Of a stretch of DNA of 7,929 nt, positions 1 through 6,191 are shown in pieces. Each line of letters opens with the position of its first letter. Position 1 is the first letter of the stretch. The notes beneath the pieces were generated by a model. It was not told the origin of the DNA and did no database searches. It saw only the letters and a list, made by a program, of their open reading frames with translations. The position numbers were made by a program, and so were the translations under genes. The DNA comes from Alphaproteobacteria bacterium (GTDB lineage: Bacteria; Pseudomonadota; Alphaproteobacteria; RF32; CAG-239), in contig JAGCFG010000014.1 of NCBI GenBank assembly GCA_017650255.1, positions 1-7,929 of the forward strand, written 5' to 3'.

Positions 1-543
1 ACAGTCAGCGTAGCCGCACAATCTGTTTTGCGCGAAATTGTCGGTCAATCACAAATGATGCCCATAATCTCCGGCGACCGCGGCAAAGTTGAAGACGACA
101 CAAAATCCGAACTTCAACGCGTGCTTGACGACTTTGGCTCTGGTGTGGAAATTGTCCGCGTAAAATTGCAAAAAGCCGATCCTCCACAACAGGTTGTAGA
201 TGCTTTCAACGAAGTTCAGCGCGCCAAGGCCGACAAAGAACGTTTCAAAAACGAGGCCGAAGCATACCGCAACGAAGTCGTACCAAACGCCAAAGGTAAA
301 GCCTCTCAAATTTTGCAATCTGCCGAAGCCTATAAACAAGCCGTTGTCAACAAAGCAACCGGTGAAGCAGATAGATTCAATTCCGTTTACAAGGCTTATC
401 AGAAAGGACCGGATGTCACAATCCGAAGATTATATCTTGAAACCATGGAAGAAGTTTTACAAAAATCCGACAAAGTTATAATCGACCCATCTGCCAAAGG
501 CTCAAATCCTTTGCCGATATTACCGTTAACCCCGCTTAAATAA
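1..543 (+). CDS. hflK: HflK, FtsH-modulating membrane protease regulator subunit (5' truncated)
   Basis: HflK is a band-7/SPFH protein that assembles with HflC into a large inner-membrane complex around the AAA protease FtsH and modulates its activity. The frame is open from base 1 with no credible start, so the window holds only the last 180 residues; the E. coli protein is about 419, and the N-terminal membrane segment lies outside. Visible parts are the end of the SPFH domain (SVLREIVGQS, then VRVKLQKADPPQQVVDAF) and a charged coiled coil with the family block EAEAYRNEVVPNAKGKA. This is followed by GEADRF and the conserved RRLYLETMEEVL near the C-terminus, which ends in a proline-rich tail. 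The stop codon overlaps the ribosome site of hflC, 11 bp before its start. The family assignment is firm. A TTG at 28 is internal and is not a start. Confidence 0.95.
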   Translation, partial: TVSVAAQSVLREIVGQSQMMPIISGDRGKVEDDTKSELQRVLDDFGSGVEIVRVKLQKADPPQQVVDAFNEVQRAKADKERFKNEAEAYRNEVVPNAKGKASQILQSAEAYKQAVVNKATGEADRFNSVYKAYQKGPDVTIRRLYLETMEEVLQKSDKVIIDPSAKGSNPLPILPLTPLK

Positions 544-547
544 GGAG
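542..547 (+). promoter_or_regulatory. Ribosome binding site of hflC
   Basis: AAGGAG lies 7 nt before the ATG at 555 and overlaps the hflK stop codon. Termination on hflK and initiation on hflC therefore share the same bases, which suggests translational coupling. Confidence 0.85.
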
Positions 548-554
548 AAGAAAA

Positions 555-1421
555 ATGAACGACAAATTAAAAATATTTTTAGGCGGAGTAACACTGGTTA
601 TCGTTTTTCTCGTTATGACCAGCGCCTATATCGTCAATCAGGCAGAACAAGCCATTGTCCTGCAGTTTGGGCGCCCTGTTCGCCTTGTCCAAGAACCGGG
701 GCTAAAGTTTAAAATTCCTCTAATTCAAAACGTAATTTTTTATGACAAAAGATTGCTCAATTTGGATCCTCCTGCACAAGAAGTTGTCTTAAACGACAAG
801 AAGCGTCTTGATGTTGATAGTTTTACCCGTTACAGCATCATCGACCCGATAAAATTTTACAAAACTGTTCGCACCGAACAACAGGCACAAAGTAAACTGG
901 CCGAAATAATTAACTCTTCAGTCCGCAAAATTTTAGGTCGCATAACTCTGCCGGAACTTTTGTCCGAAAAACGCACCCAAATTATGGCCGACATCAGCTC
1001 TGCAGTCAAAAATGATGCAACCCAAATCGGTGTCAGCGTTGCTGATGTGAGAATTCGCCGTGCCGACCTGCCGCTCGAGGTTTTACAGGCTATCAACGCC
1101 CGTATGAAAACCGAACGCGAACGCGAAGCAAAAGAATTTCGCGCTCAAGGCAGTCAAGAAGCACAAAAAATCAAAGCCAGTGCCGACAAAGAACAAACAA
1201 TCATCTTGGCCGACGCTGAAAAGCAGGCTCAAATTATCAGAGGCCAAGGCGATGAACAGGCAATAGAAATATGGAACAAAGCCGCCGGAAAAGATGTTGC
1301 TTTCTTCAATTTTTATCGCTCGTTACAGGCTTATAAAAAATCCCTCGCAGAAGGAAAATCGTCAATGGTGCTTTCTCCTGACAGCGACTTTTTTCAATTT
1401 TTCAGAAAGGCTATGAAATAG
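555..1421 (+). CDS. hflC: HflC, FtsH-modulating membrane protease regulator subunit
   Basis: This is the partner of HflK in the SPFH complex that surrounds FtsH. The 288-residue protein has one N-terminal membrane helix (about residues 7-27), then an SPFH domain beginning QAEQAIVLQFGRPV. The family signature VRIRRADLPLEVLQAINARM follows near residues 165-185. After that comes a long, alanine- and charge-rich coiled coil (EREREAKEFRAQGSQEAQ to GQGDEQA), and the C-terminal FYRSLQAYKKSL block ends near DSDFFQFF, as in other HflC proteins. It is shorter than E. coli HflC (334) but plausible for an alphaproteobacterial form. The start at 555 is fixed by a strong ribosome site at 542-547. It sits 11 bp after hflK and 4 bp before the protease gene, consistent with one operon. 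Confidence 0.96.
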   Translation: MNDKLKIFLGGVTLVIVFLVMTSAYIVNQAEQAIVLQFGRPVRLVQEPGLKFKIPLIQNVIFYDKRLLNLDPPAQEVVLNDKKRLDVDSFTRYSIIDPIKFYKTVRTEQQAQSKLAEIINSSVRKILGRITLPELLSEKRTQIMADISSAVKNDATQIGVSVADVRIRRADLPLEVLQAINARMKTEREREAKEFRAQGSQEAQKIKASADKEQTIILADAEKQAQIIRGQGDEQAIEIWNKAAGKDVAFFNFYRSLQAYKKSLAEGKSSMVLSPDSDFFQFFRKAMK

Positions 1422-1425
1422 AAAA

Positions 1426-2826
1426 ATGATAAAAAAGTTTTTATTCATTTTAATATCGCTTCTTTGGACTTTGCCCACACAAGCCCAAAACGGCTATCCG
1501 TCTTTTGCTGACCTGGCAGAAAAACTTCTCCCGACTGTGGTAAACATTTCCACCATTCAGCAAATGGAAAAAATCGACGTTCCGCTCAACGAAGATGTCG
1601 ACGGCGAAGATGCCGCCGCCATACTCGATTCTTCTTCCGAAAACGAAAAAAGACAAGCTCTCGGCTCCGGTTTTATTATCGACGAACAAGGCTATATCAT
1701 AACCAATTATCATGTTATCGAAAATGCCAGCTCCATAAATGTTGTTCTTTTTGACAACACCGAAGTAGAAGCCGACATCATCGGCGGTGACGAAAAGACA
1801 GATTTAGCCTTGATAAAAATAGAACCTCCCTACAAACTGCAAAAAGCCGAATTCGGCAACTCCGACGAACTTCGTGTCGGCGACTGGGTTTTGGCAATCG
1901 GCAACCCGTTTGGACTGGGTGGCAGCGTCAGCGCCGGCATTGTCTCGGCAAAATCACGCGATATCGCAGCCGGCCCCTATGACAACTTTATCCAGACCGA
2001 TGCCTCCATCAACCAAGGCAGTTCCGGTGGTCCGATGTTTAATATGAAAGGCGAGGTAATCGGCATAAATACAGCCTTGTTCTCCAACACCGGCAACAAT
2101 ATGGGCGTCGGCTTTGCCATTCCGATTAACACCGCCGGATGGATAGCCGGGCAACTGGAACAAAGCGGTATTGTTAAAAGAGGTTGGATAGGTGTAACCA
2201 TACAAAACAACAACCAAGAAACCGCCAAAAATATGAATTTGAAAAATACTCAAGGAGTTATTGTTTCAGCCATTGCAGAAAATAGTCCTGCCTCAAAAGC
2301 AGGACTTCTGGTCGGCGACATAATCATGAACTTCGGCGAAAAAGAAATAAACACTTCCAAAGATTTTTCACGCATGGTTGCCGAAAGCCCAATCGGCAAA
2401 GAAATCTCACTGATGGTTTGGCGCTCGGGAAAAATTATCTCAATAAACATACCTGTTGTCGAAATGCCATCTGTTTCACAAAAAAACAAGCCTCAACAAC
2501 AGGAAAAAGACCCCATAACCCAAAAAACCGGCCTTAAATTGGCGGAAATCACTCCGGAAATTTTGGAGCTTTATAATCTTTCGCCGGCAACAATAGGTTT
2601 GGTTGTAGTATCTGTCGAGGCAAACTCCGAAGGCGCCTCACAGGGCATAAAAAAAGGAGATGTCTTGCTGAAAATAGATAAAAAAGATGTAATGACCATC
2701 GACGCCGTCAAATCATATATAAGAGAAGCAGAACAGGAAAATTATCGTCCGATAATGTTGCTAATGCAAAACCAAGAACAAGGAACCATGGGCGCCGTCT
2801 CTATTAGGTTGAAAAAAAATGACTAA
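1426..2826 (+). CDS. degP: DegP/DegQ-type periplasmic serine protease (HtrA family)
   Basis: An HtrA-family protease of 466 residues that would degrade or refold damaged envelope proteins in the periplasm. Residues 1-20 form a signal peptide (MIKK, a hydrophobic core, then TQA before QNG). The trypsin-like domain carries the full catalytic triad: His96 in TNYHVIEN, Asp126 in KTDLALIKI and Ser200 in NQGSSGGPM. An acidic insertion at about 50-75 corresponds to the long LA loop of the family. Two PDZ domains follow, at about 252-345 and 367-462, as in DegP/DegQ rather than the single-PDZ DegS. It starts 4 bp after hflC. The nearest Shine-Dalgarno-like stretch (AGAAAGG, 1404-1410) is 15 nt away, so translation probably depends on coupling to hflC. 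Whether it is functionally DegP or DegQ cannot be decided from sequence. Its last 8 bp overlap holC. Confidence 0.95.
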   Translation: MIKKFLFILISLLWTLPTQAQNGYPSFADLAEKLLPTVVNISTIQQMEKIDVPLNEDVDGEDAAAILDSSSENEKRQALGSGFIIDEQGYIITNYHVIENASSINVVLFDNTEVEADIIGGDEKTDLALIKIEPPYKLQKAEFGNSDELRVGDWVLAIGNPFGLGGSVSAGIVSAKSRDIAAGPYDNFIQTDASINQGSSGGPMFNMKGEVIGINTALFSNTGNNMGVGFAIPINTAGWIAGQLEQSGIVKRGWIGVTIQNNNQETAKNMNLKNTQGVIVSAIAENSPASKAGLLVGDIIMNFGEKEINTSKDFSRMVAESPIGKEISLMVWRSGKIISINIPVVEMPSVSQKNKPQQQEKDPITQKTGLKLAEITPEILELYNLSPATIGLVVVSVEANSEGASQGIKKGDVLLKIDKKDVMTIDAVKSYIREAEQENYRPIMLLMQNQEQGTMGAVSIRLKKND

Positions 2827-3277
2827 AGTAGATTTTTATCATCTTCAAAATCAAACTTTGGAAAATGTCTTACCCAAACTTTTGGAAAAATCTTACCAAC
2901 TGGGTAAAAAAATTTTGGTAAAAATCGGCAATGAAGAGCGCGTAGATTTCATTAACAACCTGTTATGGACTTATAACGAAGAATCTTTTTTGCCCCACGG
3001 CAGCAAAAAAGACGGACATGCCGAAATGCAACCCATATGGCTGACCTCCAATAATGAAAATCCTAACAATGCCGAGTTTTTGTTTTTGGCCGACGGGGCG
3101 ATTGCCGATTGTGAAGAAATTGCCAAATTTGAACGAGTATTCAACATTTTTGACGGCAACTCGCAAACCGCGGTCGAAAATGCCCGTGCCTTATGGAAAA
3201 CTCTCAAGCAACAATCTTTTGATATATCCTATTGGAAGCGCGCCGCAAACGGAACTTGGGAAAAACAGGGAGAATAA
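2819..3277 (+). CDS. holC: DNA polymerase III chi subunit
   Basis: HolC (chi) belongs to the clamp-loader side of the replicative polymerase: it binds psi (HolD) and single-strand-binding protein, tying the replisome to coated lagging-strand template. The 152-residue product matches the family throughout: N-terminal VDFYHL, a nucleotide-fold-like LVKIGNEERVDFINNLLWTY, and SFLPHG followed by MQPIWLTS. The C-terminal half has FNIFDGN, then ARALWKTLK and a final SYWKRAANGTWEK. E. coli chi is 147 residues. The ATG at 2819 lies inside the end of the protease gene in another frame (8-bp overlap), with only a weak AGG upstream, so translational coupling is likely. No HolD gene is visible here, and its absence from the window means nothing by itself. 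Confidence 0.93.
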   Translation: MTKVDFYHLQNQTLENVLPKLLEKSYQLGKKILVKIGNEERVDFINNLLWTYNEESFLPHGSKKDGHAEMQPIWLTSNNENPNNAEFLFLADGAIADCEEIAKFERVFNIFDGNSQTAVENARALWKTLKQQSFDISYWKRAANGTWEKQGE

Positions 3278-3280
3278 ATC

Positions 3281-3721
3281 ATGCCTTTTGTTATTATTAT
3301 CAGCCTTTTAATCGCCGCAATCTTTTGGGTTGACAATACAAAAGTCTACAAAGCATTTTACTTTTTTTTATACATTGTTTTTCTGACACTCACTTATAAC
3401 ACATTCATAATTTACAGCGCAAAACTGTCATTTTCACCGTGGCACGACAGCGGACAAGTTGCCTATTTGGTCATTTTGGCAGAAATAATCGCCCTGCTTT
3501 GCATCAACACGCTGATGTTTTTGCTGAAAAACAAAATATTTATCTGCAAAGACTTGCTGTTTTTGCCTTTTGTCAGCGCGGCCATTTTGAGCGGCTATCT
3601 TATGTTTTATGAGAACACACCTCTCTGGCTATGCTATGCCGGCAGCACCATCGCCCTGATAATGCTCATGACCTCGGTTGCCCTGTTTTTTATCAACTTT
3701 GACAAGCTGTTTCGAAAATAA
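3281..3721 (+). CDS. Small polytopic membrane protein of unknown function
   Basis: I do not recognise this 146-residue protein. It is strongly hydrophobic, with about five predicted membrane helices near residues 1-17, 24-46, 60-83, 92-110 and 115-139, and only short polar loops (for example KLSFSPWHDSGQ at 48-59). The C-terminus is short and basic (DKLFRK). No transporter or enzyme motif stands out. The start at 3281 follows holC by 3 bp and has GGGAGAA at 3269-3275, so the gene is very likely the last cistron of the hflK-hflC-degP-holC transcript. A terminator hairpin follows 11 bp after the stop. Codon use and AT content resemble the neighbours. Confidence 0.8.
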   Translation: MPFVIIISLLIAAIFWVDNTKVYKAFYFFLYIVFLTLTYNTFIIYSAKLSFSPWHDSGQVAYLVILAEIIALLCINTLMFLLKNKIFICKDLLFLPFVSAAILSGYLMFYENTPLWLCYAGSTIALIMLMTSVALFFINFDKLFRK

Positions 3722-3732
3722 TTTGCCCCAAC

Positions 3733-3777
3733 AAAAAAATCCGCAATTTCGCCGCAACGAAAATATACGGATTTTTG
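3733..3777. terminator. Bidirectional terminator between convergent genes
   Basis: The outer arms AAAAATCCG (3735-3743) and CGGATTTTT (3768-3776) pair perfectly. Inside them TTTCG (3747-3751) and CGAAA (3758-3762) extend the hairpin around a short loop. Runs of A on the left and T on the right give a U-tract on either transcript, so it can end both the leftward operon (stop at 3721) and the convergent gene whose stop is at 3797. Confidence 0.75.
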
Positions 3778-3796
3778 TTCACAAATAAGAGTTTTT

Positions 3797-4222
3797 CTAT
3801 CTGTCACGCAACCAATCAAAAAACATCATCGGAAGCAGCGCAATTGCAATGATGATTACAGGAATTATCATGGCAAAAAAATTTGCCGATACCATCAGAA
3901 ACCAGCCGGCAATAATACCGCCGAAAAAGGCGATAAACAATTTCATAACAACGACAAAATCGTCCGGCAAGCAGTTAAGACTAAAAACAAAAACAATTAC
4001 ACCGACAGCATAAAGACAAAAGCTGACTGCCAAAGCCGTACGATAGGCAAATTGCTTTGATTTACTCCAAAACCAATCTTTCACATGATAATCTGTCAAA
4101 TCATCAATTTCAAGATCGAATACATCTCTCCGAGTTCGGCCATCTCTGCACAACCGACCAATAAGGCTCAGGATAAAAAAAATCCCCCAAGCCACAGCAA
4201 TCAAAATTAATCCTACTTTCAT
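3797..4222 (-). CDS. Four-helix membrane protein of unknown function
   Basis: I do not recognise this 141-residue protein. Hydrophobic stretches at about residues 3-21, 62-82, 88-112 and 115-136 look like four membrane helices. A polar, charged segment lies between the first two (RDGRTRRDVFDLEIDDL, about 26-42), and the C-terminus DWLRDR is short. The open frame extends upstream to a TTG at 4282. That TTG is the start of a TTGACA box followed at 16 bp by TATATT, and no ribosome site precedes it, so I place the start at the ATG at 4222. No good Shine-Dalgarno is visible there either, since the leader is almost pure A and T, so the start is moderately sure. The gene appears monocistronic and converges on the operon at its left. 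Confidence 0.7.
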   Translation of the reverse strand: MKVGLILIAVAWGIFFILSLIGRLCRDGRTRRDVFDLEIDDLTDYHVKDWFWSKSKQFAYRTALAVSFCLYAVGVIVFVFSLNCLPDDFVVVMKLFIAFFGGIIAGWFLMVSANFFAMIIPVIIIAIALLPMMFFDWLRDR

Positions 4223-4254
4223 AAAAATATATTTTATAATTATTATCTGCCGCA

Positions 4255-4282
4255 AATATAATCGCAAATATTTTTTTGTCAA
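4255..4282 (-). promoter_or_regulatory. Sigma70-type promoter of the 3797-4222 gene
   Basis: Read on the - strand, TTGACA occupies 4282-4277 and TATATT 4260-4255, with a 16-bp spacer; a one-base shift gives ATATTT at 17. Transcription would begin near 4248, leaving a leader of about 25 nt before the ATG at 4222. Confidence 0.65.
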
Positions 4283-4337
4283 TAGGCATGTTTTTTACTT
4301 CTGTTAAGGCAAATTCCGAAACCTCAGCACAAGAAAT

Positions 4338-4381
4338 AAAAAAAAGCGTTTCGCTCTGCCACAAGACAGAACAAAAACGCT
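4338..4381 (-). terminator. Intrinsic terminator of the 63-residue gene
   Basis: On the - strand AGCGTTT (4381-4375) pairs with AAACGCT (4351-4345), with a possible inner CTG/CAG pairing. A run of eight T residues follows. It lies 17 bp past the stop of the gene ending at 4398. Confidence 0.75.
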
Positions 4382-4397
4382 ATTTTCTCAGCTGGTC

Positions 4398-4589
4398 TTA
4401 GCGAAGATGACGGTTGCGGAGATGCCCCAGCAACATAGTCACAAGACCAATACCTCCAGCCACTCCCGCAAGAACGATGCTCCATGCTGAGGCAGTTGTA
4501 TTTTCACGAGCGCCAAAGACCCAAAATAGGATCACGCCAATAGCTGCTAATGAAAAACAAAACAGCACGATTTTTTCATATCTCTTCAT
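4398..4589 (-). CDS. 63-residue two-helix membrane protein of unknown function
   Basis: A small protein with a basic N-terminus (MKRYEK) and two hydrophobic helices, about residues 7-25 and 35-55. A short polar turn (ARENTTASA) separates them, and the tail is strongly basic (HLRNRHLR). This layout suggests a helical hairpin with both ends in the cytoplasm. I do not recognise a family. The reality of the gene is supported by its own near-consensus promoter upstream, a good terminator right after the stop and a sensible membrane-protein composition. No Shine-Dalgarno is evident before the ATG, as the leader is AT-only. The + strand frame over the same bases is a shadow. Confidence 0.65.
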   Translation of the reverse strand: MKRYEKIVLFCFSLAAIGVILFWVFGARENTTASAWSIVLAGVAGGIGLVTMLLGHLRNRHLR

Positions 4590-4623
4590 AATTATTAAAA
4601 TTTAAAATTCGTTATTGACTATA

Positions 4624-4652
4624 CATATAACATTTTTGGATATTTTTGTCAA
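4624..4652 (-). promoter_or_regulatory. Sigma70-type promoter of the 63-residue gene
   Basis: On the - strand TTGACA lies at 4652-4647 and TATATG at 4629-4624, separated by 17 bp. The expected transcription start near 4617 gives a leader of roughly 27 nt. The -35 region resembles that of the 3797-4222 gene (TTGACAAAAATAT against TTGACAAAAAAATAT). Confidence 0.65.
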
Positions 4653-4740
4653 CAAATATTTTTCATCTTCAATAGCAAAATTAAAATGTCAGTAAAATGG
4701 TTCATAATGGATATGAAAGAGAGGCATTATTAACACACAA

Positions 4741-4836
4741 TAGACTTATGAACGGCTAAAGCAATATTATAAAAACAGGACAAATACGCTGGCTTTATTA
4801 CAGTTGGCTTGAAAGATAGAAAAGAAGGGCATATTT
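4741..4836 (+). pseudogene. Possible decayed tail of a DDE transposase
   Basis: Between the genes, the frame starting at 4744 reads TYERLKQYYKNRTNTLALLQLA and then stops. It resembles, by eye only, the C-terminal block of IS5-like transposases, where a conserved ERLKxx segment is followed by a hydrophobic ALLQLA stretch. The frame is closed by stops on both sides (TAG at 4741, TGA at 4813), and no inverted repeats or other transposase parts are visible. If real, it is a tiny remnant. It could equally be chance, and the similarity is weak. Confidence 0.22.
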
Positions 4837-4844
4837 GTTTTGTA

Positions 4845-5132
4845 TTAATCGTAGTGCTTTCTTTTACACTTTTGATAAAAAAATGTCAAACCGAATACAA
4901 GCAGTACTAAGGTCAAACTTAAAACCGCCAAAAACACAACACCAGCTTCGGGACTTTCCAATAAAACATATGCCAAGTAGCATATATCGGCCACAACCCA
5001 TATTAACCAACTGCTCAAACTTAAATCATCTGCTGATTTGGTTTTTAATATTTTTACGATTTGCGGCATATAAGCAATAAGTTCCGCTATTGTGCAAACA
5101 GATATCAAAATAAGTGCAATTGTAGCTTTCAT
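4845..5132 (-). CDS. SemiSWEET / PQ-loop family small transporter
   Basis: A 95-residue protein with one PQ-loop repeat, the size of bacterial SemiSWEET sugar transporters, which work as dimers of three-helix bundles in the inner membrane. Helix 1 (about 4-22) contains the PQ motif, AYMPQIVKILKTKSADDLSL at 20-39. Helix 2 is at about 40-58 (SSWLIWVVADICYLAYVLL) and helix 3 at about 63-86, ending in a basic tail. Sugar transport is the known role of characterised relatives; the substrate here cannot be told. The open frame extends to a TTG at 5180, but that TTG is part of the -35 box, whereas AAGGAG stands 6 nt before the ATG at 5132, so that ATG is the start. The gene stands alone. Confidence 0.85.
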   Translation of the reverse strand: MKATIALILISVCTIAELIAYMPQIVKILKTKSADDLSLSSWLIWVVADICYLAYVLLESPEAGVVFLAVLSLTLVLLVFGLTFFYQKCKRKHYD

Positions 5133-5138
5133 ACAAAA

Positions 5139-5144
5139 CTCCTT
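5139..5144 (-). promoter_or_regulatory. Ribosome binding site that fixes the SemiSWEET start
   Basis: AAGGAG on the - strand is separated by 6 nt from the ATG at 5132. It rules out the longer reading from 5180. Confidence 0.85.
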
Positions 5145-5152
5145 AAGCAAGG

Positions 5153-5180
5153 ATTGTATCAAAAAAGTTCGAAAAATCAA
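5153..5180 (-). promoter_or_regulatory. Promoter of the SemiSWEET gene
   Basis: On the - strand TTGATT (5180-5175) is followed after 16 bp by TACAAT (5158-5153). The predicted start near 5146 leaves a leader of only about 14 nt, just enough for the ribosome site. Confidence 0.6.
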
Positions 5181-5200
5181 TTTTTTTTTTATCTTTTTTA

Positions 5201-5219
5201 AAAATCAAACTTTGATTTT
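5201..5219. repeat. Perfect 19-bp palindrome upstream of the SemiSWEET promoter
   Basis: AAAATCAAA, a single central C, then TTTGATTTT: nine bases pair perfectly on each side. Its centre is about 64 bp upstream of the predicted start of the SemiSWEET transcript, a usual place for an activator. The A-rich flank argues against a terminator. It could also be a chance feature of AT-rich DNA. Confidence 0.4.
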
Positions 5220-5225
5220 AACCAC

Positions 5226-5256
5226 AAAAAAACCGCCTTTTGAAGGCGGTTTTTTA
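5226..5256. terminator. Strong terminator after the 231-residue gene
   Basis: CCGCCTT (5233-5239), loop TTG, and AAGGCGG (5243-5249) form a perfect GC-rich stem flanked by A and T runs on both sides. It begins about 19 bp past the stop codon of the - strand gene ending at 5275, and shields the SemiSWEET promoter from readthrough. Confidence 0.9.
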
Positions 5257-5274
5257 TTATCAAGCTATGTTATA

Positions 5275-5970
5275 CTACATATCTCTAGCATTAGATTTAG
5301 CTTTTGCTTCAGGAGCTTTTGTAATTCTGTAGGCTTGCTTAAATTCTCCGTCTTGGATCATTCTCGGATGCCCTTCATTTGAAGCAATAATCCATGCGCC
5401 ATTCTCACCGGCAACCTGAGCAGATACTGTACCAGGAGCGCCTTCATACTCAACTCCTTTTGCTACCTTATAGGCTTTAAGAGTACCGGCAACTTTCTGA
5501 CCAACAATCATTTCTCCGGGTTTTATATCTTCTTTTGCAGGAGCACCCAAAATCTTTTTAGATACAAATCCCAAATCTGTTGTATATACGTCAGGTTTTC
5601 CTTCAGAACCAATTGCAATAGTGCTCAAGAAATCAACAAGATCTTTCACTCCATTAGCAGTTTTTGCTGCCAAAGGATGGTTCTCCAAATATTCTTTAAC
5701 CACCTCAGAGCGCATTCTCTTACCATCAGGAGTTTTGCCCTCATAACACATAATAACGCCGCCATCCACAGCAGCTAATTGCTCAGTACTATCCGTCTCA
5801 TTTACAAATTTATAACCTTTTGCTTTTTTGGGACCTTCCCAACTGTTATATTCTTCTTCTTTGGCTCCGACAAAACCATGAACCGGAATACAAATTCTTT
5901 CTTTATCAGTAGGAGTAATCTCATAAACATCTCCTTCAAGTTTTTTCAAAGCCTCTTCACGTGTAATCAT
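5275..5970 (-). CDS. Uncharacterised 231-residue soluble protein
   Basis: I do not recognise this protein with confidence. It has no signal peptide or membrane helix. The N-terminal half is charged, with EEYNSWEGPKKAKGYKF near 39-55 and a cysteine-containing GGVIMCYEGKTPDGK near 70-84. A segment at 120-160 includes EDIKPGEMIVGQKVAG. The C-terminal part (about 165-216: AYKVAKGVEYEG, then NGAWIIASNEG, then MIQDGEFKQAYRI) faintly recalls small beta-rich modules of the type GDW-x-GE-x-F-x-x-Y, found in phage and accessory proteins; this is an impression only. The tail is Ala/Lys-rich. Two ATGs stand side by side (5973, 5970). GAGGAG at 5983-5978 is 4 nt from the first and 7 nt from the second, so 5970 is preferred. 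The longer TTG reading at 5985 overlaps the ribosome site. It has its own promoter and terminator. Confidence 0.75.
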   Translation of the reverse strand: MITREEALKKLEGDVYEITPTDKERICIPVHGFVGAKEEEYNSWEGPKKAKGYKFVNETDSTEQLAAVDGGVIMCYEGKTPDGKRMRSEVVKEYLENHPLAAKTANGVKDLVDFLSTIAIGSEGKPDVYTTDLGFVSKKILGAPAKEDIKPGEMIVGQKVAGTLKAYKVAKGVEYEGAPGTVSAQVAGENGAWIIASNEGHPRMIQDGEFKQAYRITKAPEAKAKSNARDM

Positions 5971-5977
5971 CATACAT

Positions 5978-5983
5978 CTCCTC
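5978..5983 (-). promoter_or_regulatory. Ribosome binding site of the 231-residue gene
   Basis: GAGGAG on the - strand, 7 nt before the ATG at 5970. It excludes a start at the overlapping TTG (5985). Confidence 0.8.
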
Positions 5984-6028
5984 AAAATATTGCATTAAAA
6001 CGAACATCAAAAACCAATGTCAATTTTA

Positions 6029-6057
6029 GTTATATCACATTTTTGTCTATTTTTCAA
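6029..6057 (-). promoter_or_regulatory. Promoter of the 231-residue gene
   Basis: On the - strand TTGAAA (6057-6052), a 17-bp spacer, then TATAAC (6034-6029). The start near 6022 gives a leader of about 50 nt. A second TTGACA at 6023-6018 has only a poor TTTTAA at 17 bp and is less likely. Confidence 0.7.
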
Positions 6058-6191
6058 TAAAAATCGACATCTGCATTTTCAACGTAACGCTACAATACAA
6101 GAAAATCCTTAAAATATTATAAATATTTATATTTAGACTACAAATCTTACCTACGGTGATAATTCAAAAATATTTTTTACTATCCAACGCC

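Noticed and set aside
49..339. Frames antisense or out of phase to hflK, including 200-481 on +
   Set aside because: The hflK frame is supported by clear homology along its whole length, so these are shadows.
4110..4364. 84-residue frame on the - strand upstream of the four-helix protein
   Set aside because: It crosses a terminator and a promoter and overlaps the better-supported gene at 3797-4222. Its composition is not protein-like.
5779..6060. 93-residue frame on the + strand
   Set aside because: It lies antisense to the 231-residue gene and its promoter. Phe/Ile-rich translation is typical of the antisense of Lys-rich AT-rich genes.
6061..6191. Terminator for the 336-residue gene
   Set aside because: Only weak AT palindromes (such as AAAAATATTTTT at 6166-6177) are present, with no GC-containing stem followed by a T-run.
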